Program-made: the position numbers and the translations under genes
The notes under the pieces: generated by a model
What the model was told of the DNA's origin: nothing
Database searches by the model: none
Seen by the model: the letters and a program-made list of their open reading frames with translations, nothing else
NCBI GenBank assembly: GCA_027297005.1
Contig: JAPUIN010000088.1
Span: 1 to 6,522 of the forward strand
DNA: 6,522 bases
Direction: 5' to 3'
Origin: Acidobacteriota bacterium
GTDB taxonomy: Bacteria > Acidobacteriota > Polarisedimenticolia > Gp22-AA2
Shown: positions 1-6,425 of the stretch, piece after piece
Position numbering within the stretch: the stretch's first letter is position 1
Layout: the number at the start of each line of letters is the position of its first letter

Positions 1-1119
1 GAAGACTAAAAGGACGCCGAAAACCGAAATCACAGCCGCCGCGCAGAACAGGCCGGGGACGCCCAGGCGGCTGTGAAACACCCCGCTCAGCACCATGCCG
101 AAGACGTTGCCGAGCCCGAACGTGGCGGAGGAGTAGATCGCCTGACCGCTCGCGCGCCGCGCCTCTCCGAACAACCGGTGCGTGTGGGTCACCGCGGCGA
201 CGTGAAACGCCGCGAAGGTCGCGGCGTGAAGCGTCTGCGCCAGGATCAGCGGCAGCAAGGTGGTGGCGCCGGCGCAGACCATCCACCGGGCGGCGGCGAT
301 GATCAGGCACAGGGTGAGGATCGCCAGCGTGCCATGACGCTGCAGCAGGGCCGGCATCTTCAGCATGGCGATGATTTCGCAGGCCACCGCCAGCGCCCAC
401 AGCAGTCCGATCTCCAGCGGCCGGTATCCGTTCCTCTCGAGGTGGATACTGAAGAAGACGTAATAGGGTCCGTGCGATGCCTGGGAGAGAACGCAGGCGC
501 CAAGGAACAGCAGAACCCGGGGCCTGGCCAGCGTCTCGCGCAGGTCGCTCCCCACACGCACCGCGGGAGTCCTGATTGTGTCTTCCGGCAGCAGGATCGA
601 GGCGACCGCGTTGAGGCCGAGAGCGGCGAGCGCCGCATGCAGGACAACTGCGTTCCCCCACAGTCCGACGAGCCTGCCACAGCCGAGGGACGCCAGGATG
701 AATGCGACCGATCCCCAGACACGCATCTTTCCGTAGTGGGGGCCTCCTCGCTCCGACAACTCCATCGCGGTCGCGTCGACCAGTGGCAGGGCCGGGGCGC
801 GCAGAATGGCGAACGCCGATACCCCGAGGGCGATGCCCGCGAAGCTATGGGTCCCGAGCAGGATCGAGAAGGCGATCATCCCCAGCCAGGTCGAAAGGAT
901 GACGAGGCCCCGACGCCTCCCGAATCGATCGGCGAGCATGCCACCGGCCGTCGGCACGATCATTCCGCACAGCGGCAGCAACGCGCTGACGACACCGATC
1001 TGCAGGCCCGTGAGCCCCAGATGCTCGAGGTGAAGATTGAAGTAGGGAAGGTAGACGCCGAGAAACGCGAACCACGTCAGGTAGAAGAGGCTCAGAGCCA
1101 GATGGGAAGGGAACGGCAT
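1..1119 (-). CDS. MFS permease, PPP/HcaT-like family (partial, 3' end outside window)
   Basis: This is an inner-membrane major facilitator superfamily transporter, probably a proton-coupled symporter of the phenylpropionate permease (PPP, MFS_1_like) family; the substrate is unknown. The reverse strand is open without a stop from ATG 1119-1117 to the window edge, 373 codons. The protein is hydrophobic throughout. Residues 59-73 carry the MFS loop signature G-G-M-L-A-D-R-F-G-R-R-R. PPP-type hallmarks follow: YGKMRVWGS at about 129-137, HGPYYVFFSIHLE starting at 216, and FHVAAVTHTHRLFGEARR starting at 305, followed by a G-rich helix. Family members run about 380-400 residues and the last visible segment looks like helix 12, so only a short C-terminal tail is missing. 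No other in-frame start lies between the ATG and the upstream stop (TGA, plus-strand 1153-1155). There is no Shine-Dalgarno site; a strong promoter sits directly upstream. Family call is firm; substrate is not. Confidence 0.88.
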   Translation of the reverse strand, partial: MPFPSHLALSLFYLTWFAFLGVYLPYFNLHLEHLGLTGLQIGVVSALLPLCGMIVPTAGGMLADRFGRRRGLVILSTWLGMIAFSILLGTHSFAGIALGVSAFAILRAPALPLVDATAMELSERGGPHYGKMRVWGSVAFILASLGCGRLVGLWGNAVVLHAALAALGLNAVASILLPEDTIRTPAVRVGSDLRETLARPRVLLFLGACVLSQASHGPYYVFFSIHLERNGYRPLEIGLLWALAVACEIIAMLKMPALLQRHGTLAILTLCLIIAAARWMVCAGATTLLPLILAQTLHAATFAAFHVAAVTHTHRLFGEARRASGQAIYSSATFGLGNVFGMVLSGVFHSRLGVPGLFCAAAVISVFGVLLVF

Positions 1120-1127
1120 GTGGCGCG

Positions 1128-1156
1128 AGGATAGAGACGCATCGATCGATTGTCAA
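1128..1156 (-). promoter_or_regulatory. Sigma70-type promoter of the MFS permease gene
   Basis: Read on the minus strand, a perfect -35 box TTGACA (1156-1151) is followed by a 17-base spacer and a -10 box TATCCT (1133-1128, four of six consensus bases including the key TA and final T). Transcription should start 6-8 bases downstream, at about 1122-1119, which is at or just before the ATG at 1119. The mRNA is therefore predicted to be leaderless or nearly so, which agrees with the absence of a Shine-Dalgarno sequence. The boxes are seen; the start point is inferred. Confidence 0.62.
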
Positions 1157-1159
1157 TCG
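1147..1159. promoter_or_regulatory. 13-bp palindrome over both divergent -35 boxes, candidate operator
   Basis: CGATTGTCAATCG is a perfect inverted repeat with six-base arms around a central T/A pair at 1153. It contains TTGTCA on the plus strand and TTGACA on the minus strand. Part of the symmetry follows from having two overlapping -35 boxes, but the outer CG pairs extend it. A regulator binding here would control both the permease gene and the helicase operon. No regulator gene is visible nearby, so operator function is inference. Confidence 0.35.
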
Positions 1160-1180
1160 CCCGGCCGACACGGCTAAGAT
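1150..1180 (+). promoter_or_regulatory. Probable promoter of the SirB1-like/DinG-like operon
   Basis: A -35-like TTGTCA (1150-1155) and a -10-like TAAGAT (1175-1180) are separated by 19 bases, slightly longer than ideal. Transcription would begin near 1187, giving a leader of about 15 bases that starts right before the AGGAGG ribosome-binding site. The -35 box overlaps the -35 box of the divergent permease promoter, so the two polymerases could not bind together. The spacing makes this less certain than the minus-strand promoter. Confidence 0.42.
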
Positions 1181-1188
1181 AGGGATCG

Positions 1189-1194
1189 AGGAGG
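1189..1194 (+). promoter_or_regulatory. Ribosome-binding site AGGAGG deciding the GTG start at 1203
   Basis: A full consensus Shine-Dalgarno AGGAGG lies eight bases before GTG 1203. It supports this GTG as the start of the SirB1-like gene and is the strongest ribosome-binding site in the window. Confidence 0.8.
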
Positions 1195-1202
1195 ACCGGA
1201 CC

Positions 1203-2048
1203 GTGACCGACCCCGATGGACCACACCGCGGCTTCTCCGAAATCGTGTCCCTTCCGGACGAGGCGATCGATCTCGCCCAGGCCTCGCTTCTGATCGCGCG
1301 CGAGGAATATCCCGGACTCCGCATTGGAGATTACCTCGCGCAGATGGATGAGATGGCGGCGTCGATCCGGAGCCGGCTGCGCGGCGGGGAGGGGTTCACG
1401 AGCCTCGTCGCCCACGTCAATCGGCTCCTGTTCGATGAGCTGGGTTTTCGGGGAAACCGCGAGGAGTACTATGATCCGCGCAACTCGTTCCTCAACGATG
1501 TCCTCGATCGTCGAGTCGGCATCCCGATCTCCCTGTCGACGATCTACCTCGAGGTCGCGCGGCGCATCGGGCTCCGGCTGGCGGGAGTCACCTTCCCCGG
1601 TCACTTCCTGGTGCGCTACGTGGGCCGGGACATGCGTGCCGAAATCCTGATCGATCCGTTCAATCGCGGCATACTTCTTACGGAGGTGGAATGCCGGCAC
1701 CGGCTCGACGAACTCTTTCAGGGCCAGATCCCCTTCCGTCAAGAGCTTCTCCGGCGCGCGAGCAAGCGCGATATTCTCGAGCGGATACTGATGAACCTGC
1801 GATCGATTTACCAGGGGCAACGTGATTTCCATCGCGCCCTGCGCATCCAGAAGCTCCTGATCGACGTCCAGCCGGGACGGCCCGCCGCAATTCGGGATCG
1901 CGGGCTGCTCTACTACCGCCTCGCCTGCCTCGGCCAGGCCGCCCATGATCTCCGCTCCTACCTCAAGGCCGCTCCCTCGGCGCCCGACGCCGGGAATATC
2001 CAATCGAGACTGGACGAAATCTCCCGCCTCGCCCCCAGGATGAATTGA
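1203..2048 (+). CDS. SirB1-family transglutaminase-like protein with TPR C-terminus
   Basis: This 281-residue protein belongs to the SirB1/YchA (UPF0162) family, with a Transglut_core2-like domain followed by a tetratricopeptide-type helical tail. The family signature is clear: EYYDPRNSFLNDVLDRR (89-104), GIPISLSTIYLEVARRIGL (106-124), FPGHFLVR (131-138) and ILIDPF (148-153). His134 and Asp151 occupy the places of the transglutaminase His and Asp. The usual nucleophilic Cys is absent and its region reads GIPISLS, which is normal for this family, so protease or transferase activity is doubtful. Residues about 190-275 form paired amphipathic helices with TPR-like spacing, suggesting a protein-binding role. 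No signal peptide or membrane segment is seen, so it should be cytoplasmic. The start is GTG with an ideal Shine-Dalgarno site. It ends 11 bases before the helicase gene, which it probably drives. Biochemical function of the family is not established. Confidence 0.93.
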   Translation: MTDPDGPHRGFSEIVSLPDEAIDLAQASLLIAREEYPGLRIGDYLAQMDEMAASIRSRLRGGEGFTSLVAHVNRLLFDELGFRGNREEYYDPRNSFLNDVLDRRVGIPISLSTIYLEVARRIGLRLAGVTFPGHFLVRYVGRDMRAEILIDPFNRGILLTEVECRHRLDELFQGQIPFRQELLRRASKRDILERILMNLRSIYQGQRDFHRALRIQKLLIDVQPGRPAAIRDRGLLYYRLACLGQAAHDLRSYLKAAPSAPDAGNIQSRLDEISRLAPRMN

Positions 2049-2050
2049 GG
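2047..2050 (+). promoter_or_regulatory. GAGG ribosome-binding site overlapping the upstream stop codon
   Basis: GAGG shares two bases with the TGA stop (2046-2048) of the SirB1-like gene and lies nine bases before GTG 2060. This favours GTG 2060 as helicase start and suggests translational coupling. The alternative TTG at 2045 overlaps that stop codon by four bases and has only AGGA (2037-2040), four bases away. Confidence 0.5.
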
Positions 2051-2059
2051 CCGGGCGGA

Positions 2060-4111
2060 GTGGTGGACATCGATGGCCTCTTCGCTCTCGACGGCCCGCT
2101 GGCCCGTGTCGTGCCGGCGTACGAGCAGCGCCCCCAGCAGGCCCGTATGGCGCACGAGATGCTCGATGCACTCGAGAGGGGTCAGCACCTTCTGATCGAA
2201 GCCGGCACCGGGGTCGGTAAATCGATCGCCTACCTCCTCCCGGCGATCCTCTGGGCCGTGCGGAGTGGTCCGGGTGGTGCGGAGCAGCGAAGGATCGTGA
2301 TCTCGACGCACACCCGCGCGCTTCAGGAGCAGCTGGTCCGCAAGGACATCCCCGTCCTCGAGCGGGCGCTCGAACCATCGGGGGTGTCGTTCCGTCACGC
2401 TCTCCTGATGGGGGCCGAGAACTATCTCTGCATTCAGCGTCTACATGAGGCGAAGGCTCGATCCGACCGCCGTCTTGACGAAGGACGCGACCGGCTTCTC
2501 GACCGCCTCGAGAATCATGCAGAGACGGCCCCCTCGGGACTACGCAACGCGATCCCGTTCCCGGTGCCGGACAGTCTGTGGAGCGAAATCCGCCGCGAGA
2601 GGGAGATCTGCCTCGGGCCGCGGGGACCCTATTGGGAGCGGTGTGTCTACCGGCGCGATCTGACGCGATCCCGCGACGCCCACATTCTGATCGTGAACCA
2701 CGCGCTGTTCCTCCTCGACGTCGCCACCGGCGGGCGCATCCTTCCTCCCCACGAGGCCGTCATCGTGGACGAATCGCATCGTCTGGAGGAGGTCGCCGTG
2801 TCGCAGTTCGGCATCACGATAACCGATCAGGCCGTGACGCGGCTCGTGCGCGACGTCGAGCCGCTGCGCGCGGGGCGCCTCCCTGCCGCCGGAGGATCGA
2901 AGCCGGGTCCCTGGCTGGGCGGAACGATCCCCAGGCTCACGGAGGAAGCCCGCCTCTTCTTTGAAGAGGTGAGGCGAGAGTCGACCGCTCTCGCGGACGA
3001 TCGCACGCGCGCGACCACCGAATCCCGAATGGAGTCGGGCGGGATGACGATCCGAGTCCGACGCCCCGGTCTGGTGGCGAACCGAATCGGCGAGCCGCTG
3101 CTGCAACTCGAGGAAAGGCTCACAGAGTGCTCGCGGGCAACGGCCGATCAGGACGATGCCCTGGTTCTCGCTGGGTTGGCCGCCCGGGCGCGCGATCTGC
3201 GTGAGCGGGTCGATCTTTTTCTGGCGCAACGGATGGAGGACGCCGTTTACTGGGTGGAACTGCCGCGCGCCCGGCGGGCCGCCTCGATCCTTCGCGTCAC
3301 GCCCGTTGAGGTGGCACCGATCCTCCGGCAACGGCTGTTCGATGGTTCGAAGACGGTGGTGCTCACCTCAGCGACCATGTCGACATCCGGAACGTTCGCG
3401 CATGTCCGCCGGCGCCTCGGCCTGACGGCGGCGCGCGAGGTCATCCTCGGGTCGCCGTTCGATTTCGAGCGTCAGGCGCTCATCTACCTGCCGGCAGCAA
3501 TGCCTGATCCGGGATCGGAGCCGGCTCAGTGGGCCGACGCCATCGCCTCACAGTGCCGCGATCTTCTCCTCGCGTCGGACGGCGGCGCCTTCATCCTTTT
3601 CACCTCCTACGCGCTGCTCGGGAAGACGCACGACCGCCTGTCCGCCGACCCGTCCCTCCGCTCCCTCCGCTTCTTTCGCCATCAGCCGGGGGGGGCGACG
3701 ACGATTCTGGAGGATTTCCGGATGACGCGCCGTGGTGTCCTGCTCGGAACGATGAGCTTCTGGCAGGGAGTCGACGTGCCCGGGGAGGCGCTGCGATCGG
3801 TCATCATCACGCGCCTTCCGTTCGAGGTTCCGGATCATCCGCTGGCGCAGGCGAGAGCCGAGTACCTGAAGGCACGCGGTTCGGATCCCTTCTCCGACGA
3901 CGCCTTGCCCGAGGCGATCCTCACCCTGCGGCAGGGGTTCGGGAGACTCGTCCGGACGCGGGAGGATCGCGGCGTCGTCGCCGTGCTCGATCCGAGATTG
4001 TTGACCCGATCGTATGGCGCAGCCTTCCTCGAGTCGCTTCCCCGCTGCCCGCGGACAGACTCGATCAAGGAGGTCGAGCGGTTCCTGGCGGCGGCTCGGA
4101 ACGGGACGTGA
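2060..4111 (+). CDS. DinG/XPD-family ATP-dependent DNA helicase with an incomplete Fe-S cysteine set
   Basis: This superfamily 2 helicase has 683 residues from GTG 2060 (688 if TTG 2045 is used). Residues below count from GTG 2060. Family members unwind DNA 5'-to-3' and resolve forks, R-loops or repair intermediates. Motifs in order: RPQQ Q-motif-like region (24-27); Walker A GTGVGKS (49-55); motif Ia STHTRALQEQ (82-91); Walker B box DESH (237-240) rather than the usual DEAH; SATM (437-440); FWQGVDVPG (567-575); and motif VI QGFGRLVRT (625-633). There is no N-terminal exonuclease domain. The Fe-S region has Cys124, Cys184 and Cys195, but Gly189 stands where the third of four cluster cysteines belongs. 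The 5 and 6 residue spacings match E. coli DinG Cys194-Cys199-Cys205. It follows the SirB1-like gene in an operon. It could equally be called YoaA-like; DinG family is the safe name. Confidence 0.94.
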   Translation: MVDIDGLFALDGPLARVVPAYEQRPQQARMAHEMLDALERGQHLLIEAGTGVGKSIAYLLPAILWAVRSGPGGAEQRRIVISTHTRALQEQLVRKDIPVLERALEPSGVSFRHALLMGAENYLCIQRLHEAKARSDRRLDEGRDRLLDRLENHAETAPSGLRNAIPFPVPDSLWSEIRREREICLGPRGPYWERCVYRRDLTRSRDAHILIVNHALFLLDVATGGRILPPHEAVIVDESHRLEEVAVSQFGITITDQAVTRLVRDVEPLRAGRLPAAGGSKPGPWLGGTIPRLTEEARLFFEEVRRESTALADDRTRATTESRMESGGMTIRVRRPGLVANRIGEPLLQLEERLTECSRATADQDDALVLAGLAARARDLRERVDLFLAQRMEDAVYWVELPRARRAASILRVTPVEVAPILRQRLFDGSKTVVLTSATMSTSGTFAHVRRRLGLTAAREVILGSPFDFERQALIYLPAAMPDPGSEPAQWADAIASQCRDLLLASDGGAFILFTSYALLGKTHDRLSADPSLRSLRFFRHQPGGATTILEDFRMTRRGVLLGTMSFWQGVDVPGEALRSVIITRLPFEVPDHPLAQARAEYLKARGSDPFSDDALPEAILTLRQGFGRLVRTREDRGVVAVLDPRLLTRSYGAAFLESLPRCPRTDSIKEVERFLAAARNGT

Positions 4112-4177
4112 AGCGGGCCGCCACCGGCAACGATTGCGGCACGCACGACGAACCCCGACGTCATACTGAGACGACCC

Positions 4178-5698
4178 CTAGTCCCCCCCGATGCGGAACG
4201 GGGCGCGGAGCGCCTTCTTATCGATCTTTCCTGAGCCGGTGCGCGGGAGTGCCTCGACGATATCAACGGCGCGAGGGCACTTGAAGCGACCGATCCGCTC
4301 ACGGCAGAAGGCGATCAGCTCCGCGGGTGATACGGTCCCGGGCTCACGCAGCACCACCGCGGCGCGCACCGTCTCGCCCCAGGTCTCGTCCGGAACACCG
4401 AACACAGCCGCTTCGAGAACTGCGGCGTGCTCGTAAATCGCGTTTTCCACCTCGGTGCTGTAGACATTCTCACCGCCGGTGATGATCACGTCCTTGGCAC
4501 GGTCGACGAGATTGATGAACCCGTACCGGTCGATCGTCCCGAGGTCGCCAGTGTGAAACCAGCCGCCCAGAAATGCGAGTCGCGTCGACTCCTCATCCCG
4601 CCAATAGCCGGGAGTGATGGTCGGTCCCCGCACGATCACCTCTCCCACCGAAGCGTCGTCCGCCGGCACGTCCCGGAACTCCGCCGACCCGGACGGGTGG
4701 ACGACGCGCAGCTCGACACCTCGCGCCGCCCGCCCGGTCCGCGCCCTCTGACGCAGCTGCGCCTCGCGCGGGAGGGCTTTCAGGCTTTCATCGAGCAGCG
4801 AAAAGGTCAGGAAGGGGGAGGACTCGGTGAGGCCGTAAGTCTGAGCGTACGGACATCCGAGCAGATCCTCAACCCGGGCGACGGTGCTCGGGGAGATCGG
4901 CGCTCCGCCACTGAGCAGGAGGCGCAGTGACGGGAGTCCCCGACCCCGGTGCGACGCTGCTTCAAGCAGACCGAGCAGCATCGTCGGCACGAGGTTCGTG
5001 ATCGTGATTCCAGCCGACTCGATCTGCTCGTACGCCGCATCCGGATCGTAGCGTGGCATCATGACGTGGGTTCCGGCGGCGGCGGTCACGGTCCAGACGG
5101 CCCACGCATCGGCAAGGTGGAACATCGGGGCGGCGTGGAGCCAGGCGTCATCTCCTGTAAAGGCCAGTTCATCAATCGTCATGGCAGCGTGAGCGGCCAG
5201 GTTGTCCCGGGTCAGGATCACCCCCTTGGGCCTCCCGGTCGTTCCGCTCGTATAGTAGAGCTGCGCGGCTCCCTCGATCAGCTCCGCCGGATCCTCACCA
5301 CCGGGCCCGTCGAGCACTCTCGTGATCCAGCCCTCCTCCGACGGGCGCGGCCCCTGACCGAATATCCGGGCGACCGACTGGGGATCCCCGATCAGCACGC
5401 GCGAGCCGCTGTGGTGGAGGATCTCGCGGACCTCATTGGGGTGCAGCCTCAGATTGATCGGGACCAGAACCAGCCGACTCTGGAGGGCCGCGAAGTAGGT
5501 CGCCAGATAGAGATGGCAGTTCGGGAAGAGGGCGGCGACACGATCCCCCGGGCGGGCACCGGCGCGGGCCAGGTCCTCGGCGCAGCGCGTCGCGAGATCG
5601 GCCAGATCCGGGTAGGCCAGACGTTCCCCACCACAGATGACCGCATTCTCACGCTTATTCTCGCGGGCCGCCGTCTCGAGCAGATCACCAAGATCCAT
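4178..5698 (-). CDS. Acyl-CoA synthetase, AMP-forming (fatty-acid--CoA ligase-like)
   Basis: This complete 506-residue enzyme of the class I adenylate-forming (ANL) superfamily would activate a carboxylic acid to acyl-AMP and then acyl-CoA in the cytoplasm. Seen in order: the phosphate-binding loop YYTSGTTGRPKGV (148-160), PMFHLADAW (191-199), SGGAPIS (263-269), the adenine-binding motif YGLTESSP (288-295), WFHTGDLG (380-387), the hinge Asp399-Arg400 followed by KDVIITGGENVYSTEVE (402-418), and the C-terminal PRTGSGKIDKKALR (485-498) with catalytic Lys491. All catalytic positions are intact and the length is typical. The chain length or aromatic nature of the substrate cannot be read from sequence. 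ATG 5698 is the only in-frame ATG, GTG or TTG start before the upstream stop near 5800, and it has no convincing Shine-Dalgarno site. The gene is transcribed alone, convergent with the helicase and divergent from the GlcG-like gene. A role in fatty-acid degradation is inference. Confidence 0.94.
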   Translation of the reverse strand: MDLGDLLETAARENKRENAVICGGERLAYPDLADLATRCAEDLARAGARPGDRVAALFPNCHLYLATYFAALQSRLVLVPINLRLHPNEVREILHHSGSRVLIGDPQSVARIFGQGPRPSEEGWITRVLDGPGGEDPAELIEGAAQLYYTSGTTGRPKGVILTRDNLAAHAAMTIDELAFTGDDAWLHAAPMFHLADAWAVWTVTAAAGTHVMMPRYDPDAAYEQIESAGITITNLVPTMLLGLLEAASHRGRGLPSLRLLLSGGAPISPSTVARVEDLLGCPYAQTYGLTESSPFLTFSLLDESLKALPREAQLRQRARTGRAARGVELRVVHPSGSAEFRDVPADDASVGEVIVRGPTITPGYWRDEESTRLAFLGGWFHTGDLGTIDRYGFINLVDRAKDVIITGGENVYSTEVENAIYEHAAVLEAAVFGVPDETWGETVRAAVVLREPGTVSPAELIAFCRERIGRFKCPRAVDIVEALPRTGSGKIDKKALRAPFRIGGD

Positions 5699-5775
5699 CT
5701 TCTGCGACTCGGGGCCGGCTCGTTCACCATCCAGCCGGCCACAGCATCTGTTCTCGCATCGGGCTCCATGTGGGT

Positions 5776-5803
5776 GATTAACCCGATACTCTAAGGGTTA
5801 TTC
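5776..5803. repeat. Imperfect inverted repeat, candidate operator in the divergent intergenic region
   Basis: TAACCC (5779-5784) and GGGTTA (5795-5800) are exact inverted copies separated by ten bases. Beyond one mismatch, two further outer pairs also match (GA at 5776-5777, TC at 5802-5803), giving eight of nine pairs. The site lies between two divergent genes, 78 bases before the CoA ligase start. Half-site spacing is about one and a half helical turns. Protein binding is inference. Confidence 0.35.
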
Positions 5804-5816
5804 CGGATACCTCCGG
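5803..5816. repeat. Short perfect inverted repeat CCGGA-N4-TCCGG
   Basis: Five-base arms CCGGA (5803-5807) and TCCGG (5812-5816) flank TACC. It abuts the TAACCC/GGGTTA repeat and may form part of the same regulatory region. Repeats this short are common by chance in G+C-rich DNA. Confidence 0.25.
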
Positions 5817-5857
5817 TAGGCACAGTATTGCATGATGGCAAGTTACCTGCTCTCATC

Positions 5858-5874
5858 GGCCCCATGCTGGGGCC
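5858..5874 (+). promoter_or_regulatory. Perfect 7-bp hairpin in the probable leader of the GlcG-like gene
   Basis: GGCCCCA (5858-5864) and TGGGGCC (5868-5874) pair perfectly around the loop TGC, which would be a very stable RNA hairpin. It lies 37 bases before ATG 5912 and is not followed by a T run, so it is not an ordinary terminator. It could be a leader structure or, as DNA, a protein-binding palindrome. If translation started further upstream, it would be inside coding sequence. Confidence 0.4.
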
Positions 5875-5911
5875 CGTTCGGATGGTATCCGAGGGAGGGA
5901 CCCGACCGAGC

Positions 5912-6415
5912 ATGGGGAAGATCAACTATGTCGTTCGCAACACCCCCCGCCTGAACCTCCAGGGAGCACGTCTGGTCATGGCGGCCGCGACCCGCAAGGC
6001 CAGCGCGCTCCGCGTGCCGATGGACATTGCCGTCGTCGACGACGGGGGTCACCTCATCGTGTTCAATCGGATGGACGGCGCCAAGCTGAGCAGCATCGAC
6101 ATCGCCATCTGCAAGGCATGGACGGCCGCGTGCGCCCGTCGCCCGACCCACGAGTACGCTGAGATCGCCGCACCGGGGCGGCCGGCGTACGGGATTCACA
6201 TGAGCAACGACGGCCGCTTCACCATCGTGGGGGGCGGGTTGCCGATTCACCTGGACGATGGCGTGCTCGGAGGAATCGGGTGCAGCGGGGGGACGGTGCA
6301 TCAGGACCGGGAGGTCGCCCAGGCCGGCATCGTCGCCCTCAAGAACAAAATAGTGCCTCGCCGCACCGCCAGAAAGACCGCCAGAGCGAAGCTGAAACGC
6401 AGGGCACGTGCCTGA
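5912..6415 (+). CDS. GlcG/HbpS-family (haem-degrading-like, PF03928-type) protein with basic tail
   Basis: This small single-domain cytoplasmic protein has 167 residues. Family traits run throughout: RLNLQGARLVMAAATRKA (13-30), VPMDIAVVDDGGHLIVFNRMDG (35-56), SSIDIAICKAWTA (60-72), RPAYGIHMSNDGRF (90-103) and GGGLPI (107-112), then GVLGGIGCSGGTVHQD (117-132). Relatives include GlcG, encoded next to glycolate oxidase genes, and the Streptomyces haem-binding HbpS; the role here is unknown. There is no secretion signal. ATG 5912 fits where the family domain begins, and the purine run GAGGGAGGGA (5891-5900) precedes it by 11 bases, rather far. In-frame TTG 5828, ATG 5864 and ATG 5882 would add up to 28 unfamily-like residues and lack ribosome-binding sites. 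The C-terminus (149-167) is an unusual Arg/Lys/Ala tail, PRRTARKTARAKLKRRARA. The gene stands alone, divergent from the CoA ligase. Confidence 0.85.
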   Translation: MGKINYVVRNTPRLNLQGARLVMAAATRKASALRVPMDIAVVDDGGHLIVFNRMDGAKLSSIDIAICKAWTAACARRPTHEYAEIAAPGRPAYGIHMSNDGRFTIVGGGLPIHLDDGVLGGIGCSGGTVHQDREVAQAGIVALKNKIVPRRTARKTARAKLKRRARA

Positions 6416-6425
6416 GGGGGTCCCG

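Noticed and set aside
73..1134. A 353-codon plus-strand open frame
   Set aside because: It is the exact antisense frame of the MFS permease. Its product is Arg/Gln/Glu/Asp-rich without any recognisable domain, while the opposite strand gives a clear membrane transporter with family motifs.
1203..2048. Loss of the transglutaminase nucleophilic cysteine as a novel feature
   Set aside because: The GIPISLS segment without Cys is the usual state in the SirB1/YchA family, so it is not unusual here.
1092..2378. A 428-codon minus-strand open frame
   Set aside because: It lies opposite the SirB1-like gene and the start of the helicase gene, both of which have strong family motifs. Long antisense frames are expected in DNA this rich in G+C.
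4112..4177. Possible bidirectional terminator between the convergent helicase and CoA ligase genes
   Set aside because: Only a weak hairpin with a bulge (around 4124-4139, GCAA-CGA-TTGC core) is visible, with no T run on either strand. It is too weak to annotate.
3529..4284. A 251-codon plus-strand open frame overlapping the helicase 3' end
   Set aside because: It is an alternative frame of the helicase gene with a low-complexity Arg/Gly/Pro product and no motif; the helicase frame covers the same bases with conserved motifs V and VI.
4949..5794. A 281-codon plus-strand open frame
   Set aside because: It is antisense to the acyl-CoA synthetase, shows no domain, and has the His/Arg/Gly-rich composition of a shadow frame.
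5828..5911. N-terminal extension of the GlcG-like protein from TTG 5828
   Set aside because: The 28 extra residues do not resemble the family, the start is TTG without a ribosome-binding site, and the stretch contains the 7-bp hairpin. ATG 5912 fits the domain boundary better.
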